DNA of 64,000 nt from assembly GCA_025359045.1 (NCBI GenBank), contig JANYHN010000070.1:104698-168697 (forward strand), written 5' to 3'. The DNA is from Hyphomicrobiales bacterium (GTDB lineage Bacteria; Pseudomonadota; Alphaproteobacteria; Rhizobiales; Aestuariivirgaceae). Positions within the stretch are counted from its first letter, which is position 1. Every line of letters starts with the position of its first letter. Below the pieces are notes generated by a model. The model did not search any database. It saw nothing but the letters and a program-made list of their open reading frames with translations, and had not been told where the DNA came from. The translations under genes and the position numbers were made by a program. This document shows, piece after piece, positions 54,866-63,849 of the stretch.

Positions 54866-55888
54866 TTGACTGTTTCTGCAAAATCTTGGGCCAGCCGTCT
54901 TGCACCTTACCGTCAATCTGATGATCGTCGCGCCGTATTTGAGCTGCTTCTCACTGTTTCGGCTTTTGTAGCTTGCTGGCTCGCTGTTTACGCAACACTG
55001 CAATTTAATCCTTGGTTGCTTCCGATTCCGGTGGTTTTGGCAGCGGGTTTTATTGTGCGCTTGTTCATGTTGCAGCATGATTGTGGCCACCTTTCCATGT
55101 TTACTAATCGCCGTATGAACGATTGGGTGGGGCGGGTTTTAGGCGTGTTTACTTTTACGCCCTATGACTATTGGCGCCATGCCCACGCCATGCACCATGC
55201 GGGTTCTGGCAATTTAGATCGGCGTGGCATGGGTGATATCAATACCCTTACCATTAAAGAATATGAGGCATTGAGTTTGCGCGGCCGCTTGGCTTACCGC
55301 CTTTACCGAAATCCGGTGGTAATGTTTGGAATTGGTCCCATTTATCTGTTTGTGTTTAGCCAGCGCTTGCCACTTGAGAGTTTCAAGCAGGGCACGGCCT
55401 CTTGGCTAAGCGTTTTAATGACAGATTTAGCCATTGGTGTGTGCGCCGCCATCATTATTTATTTTGTGGGTTGGCAGGCATTTTTGCTGGTGCATTTGCC
55501 AATTGTCACTGTTGGAGCAGCGGCTGGCGTATGGCTGTTTTATGTGCAGCATCAGTTTGATGAAACCCATTGGGAGCGCAACCCTGATTGGAGCCACGAA
55601 AACGCGGCCCTGCATGGCAGTTCTTATTATGACCTACCAGCACCGTTAATGTGGATGACTGGCAATATTGGCATCCATCATCTGCACCATTTGTCGAGCC
55701 GCATCCCATTTTATCGCTTGCCACAAGTGCTGCGTGATTTCCCCGAATTGAAAGATGTGGGACATCTGACAATTTGGGAAAGTTTGAAATGCGTGCGATT
55801 GGTGCTTTGGGATGAGGCGTCGAAGAAGCTGGTTTCATTCCGCGAGGCACACCGCCTTATGCCATTGAGAATGGCTGCTGCCGAATAA
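54866..55888 (+). CDS. Membrane fatty acid desaturase
   Basis: An integral-membrane di-iron desaturase of about 340 residues. The three histidine boxes are HDCGH (about residue 71), HAMHH (about 107) and HHLHH (about 270), with membrane helices between. The frame opens at 54812, but TTG 54866 has AAGGTGG six bases upstream and starts just before the conserved region, so it is the likelier start. It introduces a double bond into membrane acyl chains; regiospecificity is not deducible. Divergent from cspA. Confidence 0.88.
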   Translation: MTVSAKSWASRLAPYRQSDDRRAVFELLLTVSAFVACWLAVYATLQFNPWLLPIPVVLAAGFIVRLFMLQHDCGHLSMFTNRRMNDWVGRVLGVFTFTPYDYWRHAHAMHHAGSGNLDRRGMGDINTLTIKEYEALSLRGRLAYRLYRNPVVMFGIGPIYLFVFSQRLPLESFKQGTASWLSVLMTDLAIGVCAAIIIYFVGWQAFLLVHLPIVTVGAAAGVWLFYVQHQFDETHWERNPDWSHENAALHGSSYYDLPAPLMWMTGNIGIHHLHHLSSRIPFYRLPQVLRDFPELKDVGHLTIWESLKCVRLVLWDEASKKLVSFREAHRLMPLRMAAAE

Positions 55889-56113
55889 TTATTCCGACCG
55901 CGAAATTGACTTGATAGGCCCGCGCGGATTTCCGCTCATCTGAGCAATTTTCTGATCTTGCGCCATGATGATGGTTTTGGCGGAGGCATCATCATTCTCA
56001 TGTGGATCAAGTTCGGCTGCTGGCACGCGGCGGCGTGAAGATTTTGTGCCATCTTCATAAATCACGTCAAACATGATGGTTGAATCATCAACCTTTGCTT
56101 TCTTCTTCGCCAT
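55889..56113 (-). CDS. Small uncharacterised protein, 74 aa
   Basis: Charged cytosolic protein beginning MAKKKAKVDDSTIMFDVIYE and containing TKSSRRRVPAAELDP. No family recognised. Its ATG overlaps the stop of the short gene upstream by one base (TAATG), so the two are coupled. Its 3' end abuts the desaturase stop from the opposite strand. Confidence 0.7.
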   Translation of the reverse strand: MAKKKAKVDDSTIMFDVIYEDGTKSSRRRVPAAELDPHENDDASAKTIIMAQDQKIAQMSGNPRGPIKSISRSE

Positions 56114-56277
56114 TATGCGGTGTCCTTATTATCGTCATTGGTTGGAACAGCCTCTTGATCATCGTGTTTGCGCGTCGCTGATTTTTCATCGCGCCTATTT
56201 TGTTTTTCGATGGCTTTGCGTTGCTTGGCCTTGGCGCGGTTGTTGCGCTCCTGATTATAGTTTGGCGGAAATGCCAT
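56113..56277 (-). CDS. Small highly charged protein, 54 aa
   Basis: A short frame starting at ATG 56277 encodes a very hydrophilic lysine/arginine/asparagine-rich product (MAFPPNYNQERNNRAKAKQR at the start, ending DDNKDTA). Its TAA shares one base with the next ATG, which supports reality and coupling with the 74-aa gene. The C-terminal half is acidic and the middle basic. Function unknown; it could bind nucleic acid. Confidence 0.6.
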   Translation of the reverse strand: MAFPPNYNQERNNRAKAKQRKAIEKQNRRDEKSATRKHDDQEAVPTNDDNKDTA

Positions 56278-56401
56278 GGTGAATGCTCCTGTTGGCGCCT
56301 GCCTAGCAGCATTAGGGGCAATTACCTAATGGTGAAGTTTAAATTCGCTATTTCAGTGAGATGGGCGCATAGCTGAGGAAATTGATATAAGGGTGGCCAA
56401 C

Positions 56402-56806
56402 ATGAACAGTTCCAAAAAAGATAGTGGTCATAAGCTCGATCATAAGCCCAGCACGGGCGATGCGCTTAAAAATCAGCGCATGGCACAGGAGCAAGCCAAG
56501 AAAGACTCAGGCATTTGGGGTGATCTTTCGGTGGGTATTATTGAGCACAGCAATGGTGCGTTTGTTCATGTTTATAAAGGCGTTTTGGAAAGCAGCGTGC
56601 ACCGCTTGGCCGCCAAGCGCGCCAAAGAGGTTTCTAAAGCCGATCATGAGGCGTTATGTTTATGGCTGAAGGCTGGTGGCTATGATGGTTTTAAACACAA
56701 AGTATCTGCATGGAATATCAACGCCGAAGAAGCCGCGCGCGTGAAGGGCGTGGTGATTGCAGAATTGGGTGCGGCAGGCACGCGGGTGATCAATCCGGTC
56801 GGTTAA
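56402..56806 (+). CDS. Uncharacterised protein, 134 aa
   Basis: The start is placed at ATG 56402 because AAGGGTGG precedes it; GTG 56393 in the same frame is possible. The N-terminus is hydrophilic and lysine-rich (SSKKDSGHKLDHKPSTGDAL). The rest looks like a compact domain with GIWGDLSVGIIEHSNGAFVH and ALCLWLKAGGYDGFKHKVS. Family not recognised. It converges on the EAL remnant, overlapping its 3' end by four bases. Confidence 0.65.
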   Translation: MNSSKKDSGHKLDHKPSTGDALKNQRMAQEQAKKDSGIWGDLSVGIIEHSNGAFVHVYKGVLESSVHRLAAKRAKEVSKADHEALCLWLKAGGYDGFKHKVSAWNINAEEAARVKGVVIAELGAAGTRVINPVG

Positions 56807-57441
56807 TTTGCCATTTGCATGGCTATGTCACCAGCATTTTGCGCCTGCAGCAGCGCTGTAATTTCAGTTGAAGTTTTTGGTTTATGGAAGTGATAGCCCT
56901 GAAAATAATCGCATCCTGTGAGGTGCATAATTTGAGCTTCCTCTTCGGTCTCGACACCTTCGGCCACCACTTGGGCTGCAAGGCCCTTGGCAATAAGCAC
57001 GGTGCCTTGCACAATTTTTTGGGTAGCGATATTTGTTAAAATACTTTGGGTGAGTGTTTTATCGAGTTTTACCTTATCAAATTGAAATTCACGCAAATAT
57101 CCAACGCTAGCGTAACCTGTGCCAAAATCATCTAAAGCAATTTTAGCTCCGTGTGCTTTCAATTCAGTGACAAAACTGTGGGCACGTGCGGTGTTCTTGA
57201 TCAATGACGATTCAGTAATTTCTAAAATGAGATTTTGCATTTCAAAATTGAGGCTGTTGGCTAAGGCAATAATTTCGAGGGTCAGGTTCTTATTGTTCAA
57301 TTGCAAGGGTGAAACGTTGACCGAGAGTTGGAGGCCCTGCCACTGCTTGGCCGCAGCAAATGACTTTTGAAGAATAAGCATCCCCAACCGATCTATAATT
57401 CCATTTTCTTCGGCTAACTTTATGAAACGATCTGGGGACAA
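56803..57441 (-). pseudogene. EAL-domain C-terminal part of a frameshifted GGDEF-EAL protein
   Basis: This frame encodes the last 212 residues of an EAL phosphodiesterase domain: SPDRFIKLAEENGIIDRL, LSVNVSPLQL, the catalytic-loop motif LDDFGTGYASVGYL and VVAEGVETEEEAQ. It lacks its own EAL motif, which lies in the other frame (57290-58948). Removing one base from the GGCC at 57462-57465 joins the two into a single 714-codon gene. Alone it is unlikely to be functional; the break may also be a sequencing error. Confidence 0.85.
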
Positions 57442-58948
57442 GCCGGCGTTTGGAGGATTGCGGCCAACGCGCCAATGCTTCTACAGCCACAATTTGACGC
57501 GTTTTTGCCTCAAGAATGGGTTGAAACGCGACATCGAAATCGCCCCTCTCCACCAGCTCAAGCATTTCTTCGGCGATTAGATCATCCTCGAGACGACGGG
57601 AATCGAGGTTGTCATCAAACCAACAGATTCGATTTCTGCCACCAGTTTTGGCAGCATACATTGCGATGTCGGCGCGCCGCATCATTTCAGAGTTAGTAAA
57701 ATTGCTCATCATTCCGTTGGCAATTCCAATTGAAGCACCCACGACAACGTGTCGACCTTCAATGTCAAATGCTGCAACGAATTGTTGGAGAATTTCTTCG
57801 GCCAGAATTTCTGCAGTTTTTGAAGCATCTGCTTCCTTGATGAGAACTGCAAACTCATCGCCGCCTAGTCTTGCTAAAAAGCCACGGTCCTTAACTGTAA
57901 GAGCAAGATTTTGCGCTACTATATTGATCAACTTGTCGCCCACTTCATGGCCAAATGAATCATTGACGTGTTTGAACCCATCGAGATCAAGATAGATTAG
58001 GCATAGGTCGTCGGAAATGCCGGCCTCGATTAGTTTCTCGTTGAGAAAGGTTCGGTTGGGAAGGCCAGAGAGCGTATCGTGGCGAGCTTGGTAGAAGGCT
58101 GCTCGCTCTTTGCGTTTCAATTTGGTGATTGCTCTATAGTGAGCGAACGTTACTGGTGCCATGGCCCCACACAGAAGCAAGATAAGCGCAAACGCACTTG
58201 AGCTATATTTTATCCGTGCTTCATCGCCGGGGTGTCTTGCGCTCCAGGTTGCTGCTGCCACAGCATTTCCCCAATGATCGGTCAAAATATTTGTATCACC
58301 CTTAATTTTCTTGATATTCAAATCATCAATAGAAAATTGTTTGCCAAGATTTTCGAGCATTGCAGGTGTTAAAAAACGACCGAAGACTAATATATTTGGT
58401 TTTTCCGCCGCAACGATCAATGTTGAATCTTGGGGTAAAATTGGCGCGGCGGCAATGACAGCGAGTTGACCTTGAATATCGACTAAGCTTGCGACCGTGT
58501 CGAAATGCTTTTTGTCGCTCGGCAAAGAAGAAAGAATATGTTTCAATGAAGCTCCAAAGAACTGCTCAGACAACACTTCACTTTTTTTACCGCGCACATA
58601 AGATGATAGGTTTTTACCGCTTGAGTCCATGACAAAAGCGAAATCATAATTTGTGTCTGTCGTTGACTTGCCCCACATTTCGTAGACCCAATTTTCATCG
58701 AGCGTATTATAAGTGTGGATGGCAGGTTCATCCCAATTGGCATTGTCCTTTACCAATCCCGTGAGAATTGAAGTGGATGTCGTTACTGCAGAATTTACTG
58801 CAACTAGAGTTCGTTGGCTTTCAAGCTTATCCACACTGGAGGAAATACCCTCAAGCATATTGAAAGTGCTCCATGTCATTCCTAAAATGGCCACTATTAA
58901 CGGCACCAAGACATAGATTGCCAAATTCATAGATCGGCGTTGGTTCAT
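57290..58948 (-). CDS. CHASE4-GGDEF protein with truncated EAL domain
   Basis: Cyclic-di-GMP enzyme. An N-terminal membrane helix (LAIYVLVPLIVAILGM) is followed by a periplasmic CHASE4-type sensor (about 40-235, with NWDEPAIHTYN and FVMDSSGKNLS). A second helix lies near 250 (SSAFALILLLCGAMAPVTFA), then the diguanylate cyclase domain with intact GGDEF (about 362) in ARLGGDEFAVL. The EAL domain starts with VEALARW and then runs out of frame into about 50 unrelated residues. The cyclase half looks active; the phosphodiesterase half is cut by the frameshift. Confidence 0.85.
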   Translation of the reverse strand: MNQRRSMNLAIYVLVPLIVAILGMTWSTFNMLEGISSSVDKLESQRTLVAVNSAVTTSTSILTGLVKDNANWDEPAIHTYNTLDENWVYEMWGKSTTDTNYDFAFVMDSSGKNLSSYVRGKKSEVLSEQFFGASLKHILSSLPSDKKHFDTVASLVDIQGQLAVIAAAPILPQDSTLIVAAEKPNILVFGRFLTPAMLENLGKQFSIDDLNIKKIKGDTNILTDHWGNAVAAATWSARHPGDEARIKYSSSAFALILLLCGAMAPVTFAHYRAITKLKRKERAAFYQARHDTLSGLPNRTFLNEKLIEAGISDDLCLIYLDLDGFKHVNDSFGHEVGDKLINIVAQNLALTVKDRGFLARLGGDEFAVLIKEADASKTAEILAEEILQQFVAAFDIEGRHVVVGASIGIANGMMSNFTNSEMMRRADIAMYAAKTGGRNRICWFDDNLDSRRLEDDLIAEEMLELVERGDFDVAFQPILEAKTRQIVAVEALARWPQSSKRRLVPRSFHKVSRRKWNYRSVGDAYSSKVICCGQAVAGPPTLGQRFTLAIEQ

Positions 58949-59302
58949 TGCTCTGTTGTTTCTGCTTTTTGATATTCTAGTTCAGACTAGGAAGAAGTTC
59001 TGAATATATTGTGAATCAAGTTTACAACTTTAAATTGATTTATGTTGTGTTTGAATGCAAATTTAAGTGCTGGGCGCAACAGGCGCAAAAACTTCCCGAA
59101 GCGGGAAAATTCTCTGGCAGTTTTTGATGTAAAATTGGACAAAATGTAGTGTCGGTTAAATCGCTTGCTGTGGCGAATTTGATTTTATGCCACAAGGCGG
59201 AATGGTCTATCGTGATTTAACTCTTCGATAACATATAGACAAAATATCCAAACTGTGTAGTTTCCTACCATTAAAAATAATATCACCTGAGGAACAATGT
59301 AA
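58949..59302. other. 354-nt divergent intergenic region
   Basis: AT-rich spacer between the cyclic-di-GMP gene and fhs. I see no RNA gene or clear riboswitch. Directly before the fhs ATG lies an in-frame ATG-TAA minimal start-stop (59297-59302), after a GAGG ribosome binding site. Confidence 0.4.
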
Positions 59303-60979
59303 ATGACTGTTAAATCCGATATTGAAATTGCCCGCGAAGCCAAAATGAAGCCGATTATGGCGATTGGCGCGGGACTGGGCATTCCGGAAAAGGATCTGGT
59401 TCCTTACGGTCACACCAAAGCCAAAGTGCATTTGGACTATATTGACAGTTTGAAATCCAAGCCAAATGGCAAACTTATTCTGGTGACAGCAATTAACCCA
59501 ACGCCAGCGGGTGAAGGCAAGACGACAACGACAGTGGGCCTTGGTGATGGGCTTAACCGCATTGGCAAGAAGGCCATTGTGGCCTTGCGTGAACCATCGC
59601 TCGGCCCGTGCTTTGGCATGAAGGGTGGTGCCGCTGGCGGTGGTTATGCGCAGATCGTTCCGATGGAAGACATCAACTTGCATTTCACTGGCGATTTCCA
59701 TGCCATCACATCAGCACATAACCTTTTGTCGGCCATGATCGACAATCATATCTATTGGGGCAATGAACTGGGCATTGACACGCGCCGTGTGGCATGGCGC
59801 CGGGTGATGGACATGAATGACCGCGCGCTGCGTGAAGTCATCTGCTCGCTGGGTGGGGTTGCCAATGGTTACCCGCGCGAAGCTGGTTTTGATATTACGG
59901 TGGCTTCCGAGATTATGGCGATCCTCTGCCTTTCCACTTCGATTGCCGATCTGGAACGCCGCATTGGTCAGATTGTTGTGGCCTATAAAAAAGACAAAAC
60001 TCCGGTGCTGGCCAAGGATTTGAAGGCCCCGGGCGCTATGACGGTTTTGCTTAAAGACGCTTTGATGCCGAACTTGGTGCAAACCCTCGAAAACAACCCA
60101 GCCTTTGTGCATGGTGGCCCCTTCGCCAATATCGCCCATGGTTGCAACTCGGTGATGGCCACGCAGACCGCTTTGAAGCTGGCTGATTATGTGGTGACGG
60201 AGGCTGGCTTTGGTGCTGATTTGGGCGCTGAAAAATTCTTTGATATTAAGTGCCGCAAGGCAGGTCTTTCACCATCGGTCACGGTGATTGTGGCCACAGT
60301 GCGTGCTCTTAAAATGCATGGTGGAGCTGCCAAAGACCAGTTGAAAGCTGAGAATGTTGATGTTCTCAAAAAGGGCCTCGCCAATTTGGGTCGTCATATT
60401 GAAAACGTGAAAAAGTTTGGCGTGCCGATTGCTGTTGCCGTCAACCACTTCATCTCTGATACCGATGCTGAAATTGATGCCGTGAAAGATTATTGCAAAA
60501 CCCATGGCGTGCAGGCGTTCAAGTGCTTGCATTGGGCCAAGGGCGGCGAAGGCATTGAAGAACTTTCAAAGCATGTGGCAGAACTTGCTGATAAGGGCGG
60601 CGCGCAGTTCAAGCCGATCTATGATGAAGATATGCCACTGTTTGAAAAAGTGCGCACCATTGTGAAAGAAATTTACCGCGCCGATGATGCCATTGCTGAT
60701 AAATCTGTGCGGGATCAGTTCAAGGCTTATGAAGCGGCAGGCTATGGCAAATTCCCGATCTGCATGGCCAAGACGCAATATTCATTCTCTACCGATCCAA
60801 ACTTGAAGGGTGCACCGGTGAACCACTCAGTTCCAATCCGTGAAATTCGCTTGTCGGCGGGTGCGGAATTCATAGTGGTTATTTGCGGTGACGTGATGAC
60901 CATGCCCGGCCTACCCAAAGTGCCATCCGCCGAAGTGATTGGCTTGGATGCGGCTGGTCAGATTCAAGGGTTGTTCTAA
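59303..60979 (+). CDS. fhs: Formate-tetrahydrofolate ligase
   Basis: A 558-residue ATP-dependent enzyme making 10-formyl-tetrahydrofolate from formate. The P-loop is [19 protein letters not shown] (about residues 66-82). Other family segments are [31 protein letters not shown] and [15 protein letters not shown]. Length is normal. It is followed by folD, the methenyl-THF cyclohydrolase/methylene-THF dehydrogenase, so the two form a one-carbon pathway unit for formate assimilation or oxidation. Confidence 0.97.
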   Translation: MTVKSDIEIAREAKMKPIMAIGAGLGIPEKDLVPYGHTKAKVHLDYIDSLKSKPNGKLILVTAINPTPAGEGKTTTTVGLGDGLNRIGKKAIVALREPSLGPCFGMKGGAAGGGYAQIVPMEDINLHFTGDFHAITSAHNLLSAMIDNHIYWGNELGIDTRRVAWRRVMDMNDRALREVICSLGGVANGYPREAGFDITVASEIMAILCLSTSIADLERRIGQIVVAYKKDKTPVLAKDLKAPGAMTVLLKDALMPNLVQTLENNPAFVHGGPFANIAHGCNSVMATQTALKLADYVVTEAGFGADLGAEKFFDIKCRKAGLSPSVTVIVATVRALKMHGGAAKDQLKAENVDVLKKGLANLGRHIENVKKFGVPIAVAVNHFISDTDAEIDAVKDYCKTHGVQAFKCLHWAKGGEGIEELSKHVAELADKGGAQFKPIYDEDMPLFEKVRTIVKEIYRADDAIADKSVRDQFKAYEAAGYGKFPICMAKTQYSFSTDPNLKGAPVNHSVPIREIRLSAGAEFIVVICGDVMTMPGLPKVPSAEVIGLDAAGQIQGLF

Positions 60980-60986
60980 GAAAGAG

Positions 60987-61105
60987 GCCCTCATCCGCCC
61001 TTCGGGCACCTTCTCCCATCCCAAGAGGGACGGGAGAAGGCCAATGCATCCGCCTTCTCCCGTGCGCCTTCGCATGGGAGAAGGTGCCGACAGGCGGATG
61101 AGGGC
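60987..61105. repeat. Nested palindromic intergenic repeat (REP-like)
   Basis: Between fhs and folD an outer 13-bp arm (60987-60999 with 61093-61105), a middle 15-bp arm (61005-61019 with 61074-61088) and an inner 11-bp arm (61031-61041 with 61052-61062) all pair in register. They reuse the motif CCTTCTCCC. This resembles dispersed palindromic elements of alphaproteobacteria built on CCCTCATCCGCC. As RNA it would make a long stem between the two genes. Confidence 0.9.
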
Positions 61106-61131
61106 ACTTTGCTACAAAGGAAATTTTTACC

Positions 61132-62010
61132 ATGGCCAAACTCATTGACGGAAAAGCCTATGCTGAAGCCTTGCGCGGGCGCATTGCGGTTGCCGTGGCC
61201 TCACTGAAGAAGAACCATAATTTAACACCCGGCCTTGCCGTGGTGCTGGTGGGTGAAGACCCTGCTTCAAAAGTTTATGTGGCCAACAAAGCCAAGCAAA
61301 CTGTGGAAGTGGGAATGAATTCGTGGGAGCATAAAATGCCCGCGGACACATCCGAGGCTGATTTGCTGGCCATAGTGCAGAAGCTGAATAATGATTCCTC
61401 CGTACACGGAATATTGGTGCAGATGCCGGTGCCCAAACACATCGACAGCGCAAAGGTTCTGAACACCATTGATCCCGCCAAAGATGTGGATGGCTTTCAT
61501 GTGGTGAATGTGGGTCGCTTGTCCACTGGCCAAGACGCGCTCACCGCCTGCACGCCGGTGGGCTGCGTGATGCTGGCCAAGGCAACTCTTGGCAAACTTG
61601 ATGGCCTCAATGCCGTGGTTATTGGCCGCTCCAACATTGTGGGCAAGCCCGTGGCGCAATTGCTGCTGGCGGAAAATTGCACGGTGACGATTGCGCATTC
61701 CAAATCAAAAGATTTGCCCGGCATTGTGCGACAGGCCGATCTTGTCATCGCCGCCGTGGGCCGCCCCGAAATGGTCAAAGGTGATTGGATCAAGCCCGGC
61801 GCCTGCGTGATTGACGTGGGCATCAACCGCATTGAACGCGATGGTAAAAACAAACTGGTGGGCGATTGCGATTTTGCATCATGTGAGAAAGTGGCAGGCA
61901 GCATTACGCCAGTTCCCGGTGGTGTAGGGCCAATGACGATTGCGTGCTTGTTGCATAATACAGTGAAGGCGGCGGCTGCTATGAAGGGGATCAAGACGCC
62001 GGAGATGTGA
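61132..62010 (+). CDS. folD: Bifunctional methylene-tetrahydrofolate dehydrogenase/methenyl-THF cyclohydrolase
   Basis: A 292-residue FolD interconverting 5,10-methylene-, methenyl- and 10-formyl-tetrahydrofolate with NADP. The catalytic lysine region [10 protein letters not shown], the substrate loop QMPVPKHID, the Rossmann segment [17 protein letters not shown] and the final [19 protein letters not shown] are all present. AAAGGAAA gives its ribosome binding site. It works with fhs upstream. Confidence 0.97.
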   Translation: MAKLIDGKAYAEALRGRIAVAVASLKKNHNLTPGLAVVLVGEDPASKVYVANKAKQTVEVGMNSWEHKMPADTSEADLLAIVQKLNNDSSVHGILVQMPVPKHIDSAKVLNTIDPAKDVDGFHVVNVGRLSTGQDALTACTPVGCVMLAKATLGKLDGLNAVVIGRSNIVGKPVAQLLLAENCTVTIAHSKSKDLPGIVRQADLVIAAVGRPEMVKGDWIKPGACVIDVGINRIERDGKNKLVGDCDFASCEKVAGSITPVPGGVGPMTIACLLHNTVKAAAAMKGIKTPEM

Positions 62011-62033
62011 TGGGTGACTTACTGTCGTTTCAA

Positions 62034-62522
62034 CTAAGGACCAATTCTCGCTTCGAGTCTTCTTAAAAGTGCAGAACCAATGGAAAGATGATCCAAACAG
62101 ATGTCGATTGAATCTGGCAAGTTCACGATGTGGCCTCGCGGATTGCGGATGGCAGGCACAACGCCAGCGAACAAAAATTTGTAGCCTCTCTGTTCATCCT
62201 TTTCGCTCATATTTGTCAAATTTGTTAGCCGGATGTTTGAGCCATCATCCCTGAAAGCCTCCATCATCAATTTTTCGCCAGATAAATTCGTCACATTAGA
62301 TATTCCGCTAACTTCTGTGTCTAAAAACTTGTACACTTCAAAAGTGGCCTGAGAATAGTGGCCATCGTCGAATAGTTTTTTGGCAACCGCTGATATAGAC
62401 GGGTGAATATTGCGCTCATCAAATGGGTGAAGAGCTGCTGTTTTTTCTTCAGAACTGTCGCTAGTTCTTGCTTGGCTTCTTCTTACTATCGCTTCGAATA
62501 GTGTTAAGGAGTTAGGCATCAA
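62034..62522 (-). CDS. TIGR02391 (Ymh/HEPN-like) family protein
   Basis: A 162-residue protein matching the TIGR02391 pattern. HPSISAVAKKLFDDGHYSQA and then the repeated features LMMEAFRDDGSNIRLTNL, EKDEQRGYKFLFAGVVPAIR and RNPRGHIV are typical; the RNPRGH motif resembles the R-x4-6-H signature of HEPN RNase-like domains. It overlaps the DUF5343 gene by 11 bp. Such pairs occur in genomic islands. A defence or toxin role is inferred only. Confidence 0.7.
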   Translation of the reverse strand: MMPNSLTLFEAIVRRSQARTSDSSEEKTAALHPFDERNIHPSISAVAKKLFDDGHYSQATFEVYKFLDTEVSGISNVTNLSGEKLMMEAFRDDGSNIRLTNLTNMSEKDEQRGYKFLFAGVVPAIRNPRGHIVNLPDSIDICLDHLSIGSALLRRLEARIGP

Positions 62523-63246
62523 TTATGTTGGTCCTTAAACTCTTAAAAATATTATCGTAGTCTTCTTTCGAAGCACCCGCTGGTAAATTGATTTCAATTC
62601 TGACTGTAAGTCCAACCTTAGCAGTGTCTGATTTGCTGCCTGAAATATGCGCAGAGCTGCTAGTTGGCGCGTGTGTCGCCTCAGTCGGTTTCTGCTTATT
62701 TGGACTCGTTTTCGTTTTTGGCAAAGACTTCTTAACTTCACCATTTTCATCCGGCTCGATGTAGCCCGCTATTGAAGCAAATGTTCGAAACACACTTGCT
62801 TGGCGTTGGCCGATCGCGTCACTCGTCTTGTCCGTCGTACGAAAAAATTGAACTAAATCGTCTTTGCTCAACTTCCATGATGCATCACCGTGAAGTTCAA
62901 ACAAATCTGCGTACGATGTTAAAACTAATTGAGCAAACTTCTTTTGGAAATCTTCTTCTTTATGAGTTGTAAATACATCGTGTCCAACTTGGGTCCGCTT
63001 TCCTTCGTCGTCAATGATACCGAGGAATTGGATTGCGTTTATTACGTAGCTTTCGTTTTTTGGAGCTAAACCTAGTTTTTTTACTGTGTCCGAACTTATG
63101 GTCGGAGGAAAACTTTTACGTAGATGATTTACCATCTGAGTAATGTTTCCTGCGCCAGAGATGTATGGATGACTTGCCACGCAAAAGCTCCTTATGGATT
63201 TATGAGTATGAATGTTCATAATCACGATAGTGTTGTGTTTTGGCAA
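62512..63246 (-). CDS. DUF5343 domain protein
   Basis: A protein of up to 244 residues whose N-terminal domain fits DUF5343: PYISGAGNITQMVNHLRKS, a TVKKLGLAPKNESYVINAIQ winged-helix-like stretch, and LVLTSYADLFELHG. A low-complexity linker (about 165-200) is followed by a conserved tail VGLTVRIEINLPAGASKED. The first Met could be 63246 or 63219, neither with a good ribosome binding site. Coupled with the TIGR02391-like gene. Function unknown; base composition is AT-richer than the neighbours, hinting at acquisition. Confidence 0.72.
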   Translation of the reverse strand: MPKHNTIVIMNIHTHKSIRSFCVASHPYISGAGNITQMVNHLRKSFPPTISSDTVKKLGLAPKNESYVINAIQFLGIIDDEGKRTQVGHDVFTTHKEEDFQKKFAQLVLTSYADLFELHGDASWKLSKDDLVQFFRTTDKTSDAIGQRQASVFRTFASIAGYIEPDENGEVKKSLPKTKTSPNKQKPTEATHAPTSSSAHISGSKSDTAKVGLTVRIEINLPAGASKEDYDNIFKSLRTNIIDA

Positions 63247-63462
63247 GACGTTCTATTGGCAGTGGAAAACTCCACCCCGTCCGTCAGCCCCGTGAAGGTG
63301 GGGGCCTAGCCTGCTTTGAAATGCGAGCGATGGAGTAGTTGGATTCCCGCCTTGGAGGGAATGACGGGGTTTGGCGGCGGGGATGACTGGGGTGGGCGCG
63401 TTCAGTTGGCCCAACCCTCGCCCGCTTTGGGCGCGAGGGGCGCGTTGTGCTTTGCAGGGAAC
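63247..63462. other. GC-rich intergenic stretch with repeat-like segments
   Basis: GC-rich spacer containing the hairpin ATTCCC-N8-GGGAAT (63343-63362) next to GACGGGG. This resembles dispersed intergenic repeats ending in GGGAATGACGG. No gene is supported. Confidence 0.4.
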
Positions 63463-63849
63463 TCAGTAGTTTTTGCGCGCTCCGCTTTCGTCGTAGGTAA
63501 AGTCCACACACAGCTGCGGGGTGAGGGATTGAAATCTTTTCACGTCGTCTGGCGTCATGCCGCCGATTTGGTTGGTCGCCGTCCCGTCACCGGATGCTTT
63601 CGTCAAGTCTCTGCTGCGAACGAAAAATTTTCCCTCACCATCCACGAATATCGTGATGTTCGCTTTTGAAAAAGCTTGGTCGAGCTTATTGTGAAACGTC
63701 AAATTGACATCGACCCAGTGGTCATCGACTTTCTTAAACTCCCACTTCACAAACTCGAATATATCGGGCGAACCATGGGCACATCGAGTGTCTGCTAGTG
63801 CAGGCGCACTTGCCAGAAGTGCCAGAACGATTGTCATTGGAAATTTCAT
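63463..63849 (-). CDS. Small exported protein of unknown function
   Basis: A 128-residue protein with a Sec signal peptide (MKFPMTIVLALLASAPALA, cleavage before DTRC). GGAG precedes the ATG. The mature part is about 109 residues with two cysteines (TRCAHG and PQLCVDF), probably a disulfide-bonded beta domain. Family not recognised. Positions 63627-63708 within the gene recur as a perfect inverted copy at the end of the window. Confidence 0.7.
   Translation of the reverse strand: MKFPMTIVLALLASAPALADTRCAHGSPDIFEFVKWEFKKVDDHWVDVNLTFHNKLDQAFSKANITIFVDGEGKFFVRSRDLTKASGDGTATNQIGGMTPDDVKRFQSLTPQLCVDFTYDESGARKNY

Noticed and set aside
60879..61148. Overlapping frames on both strands in the fhs-folD spacer
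   Set aside because: They are created by the palindromic repeat and have no protein-like composition.
63284..63669. Open frames in the GC-rich spacer and across the exported-protein gene
   Set aside because: Low-complexity arginine/glycine/serine products without start signals; the minus-strand gene with a signal peptide is the better call.
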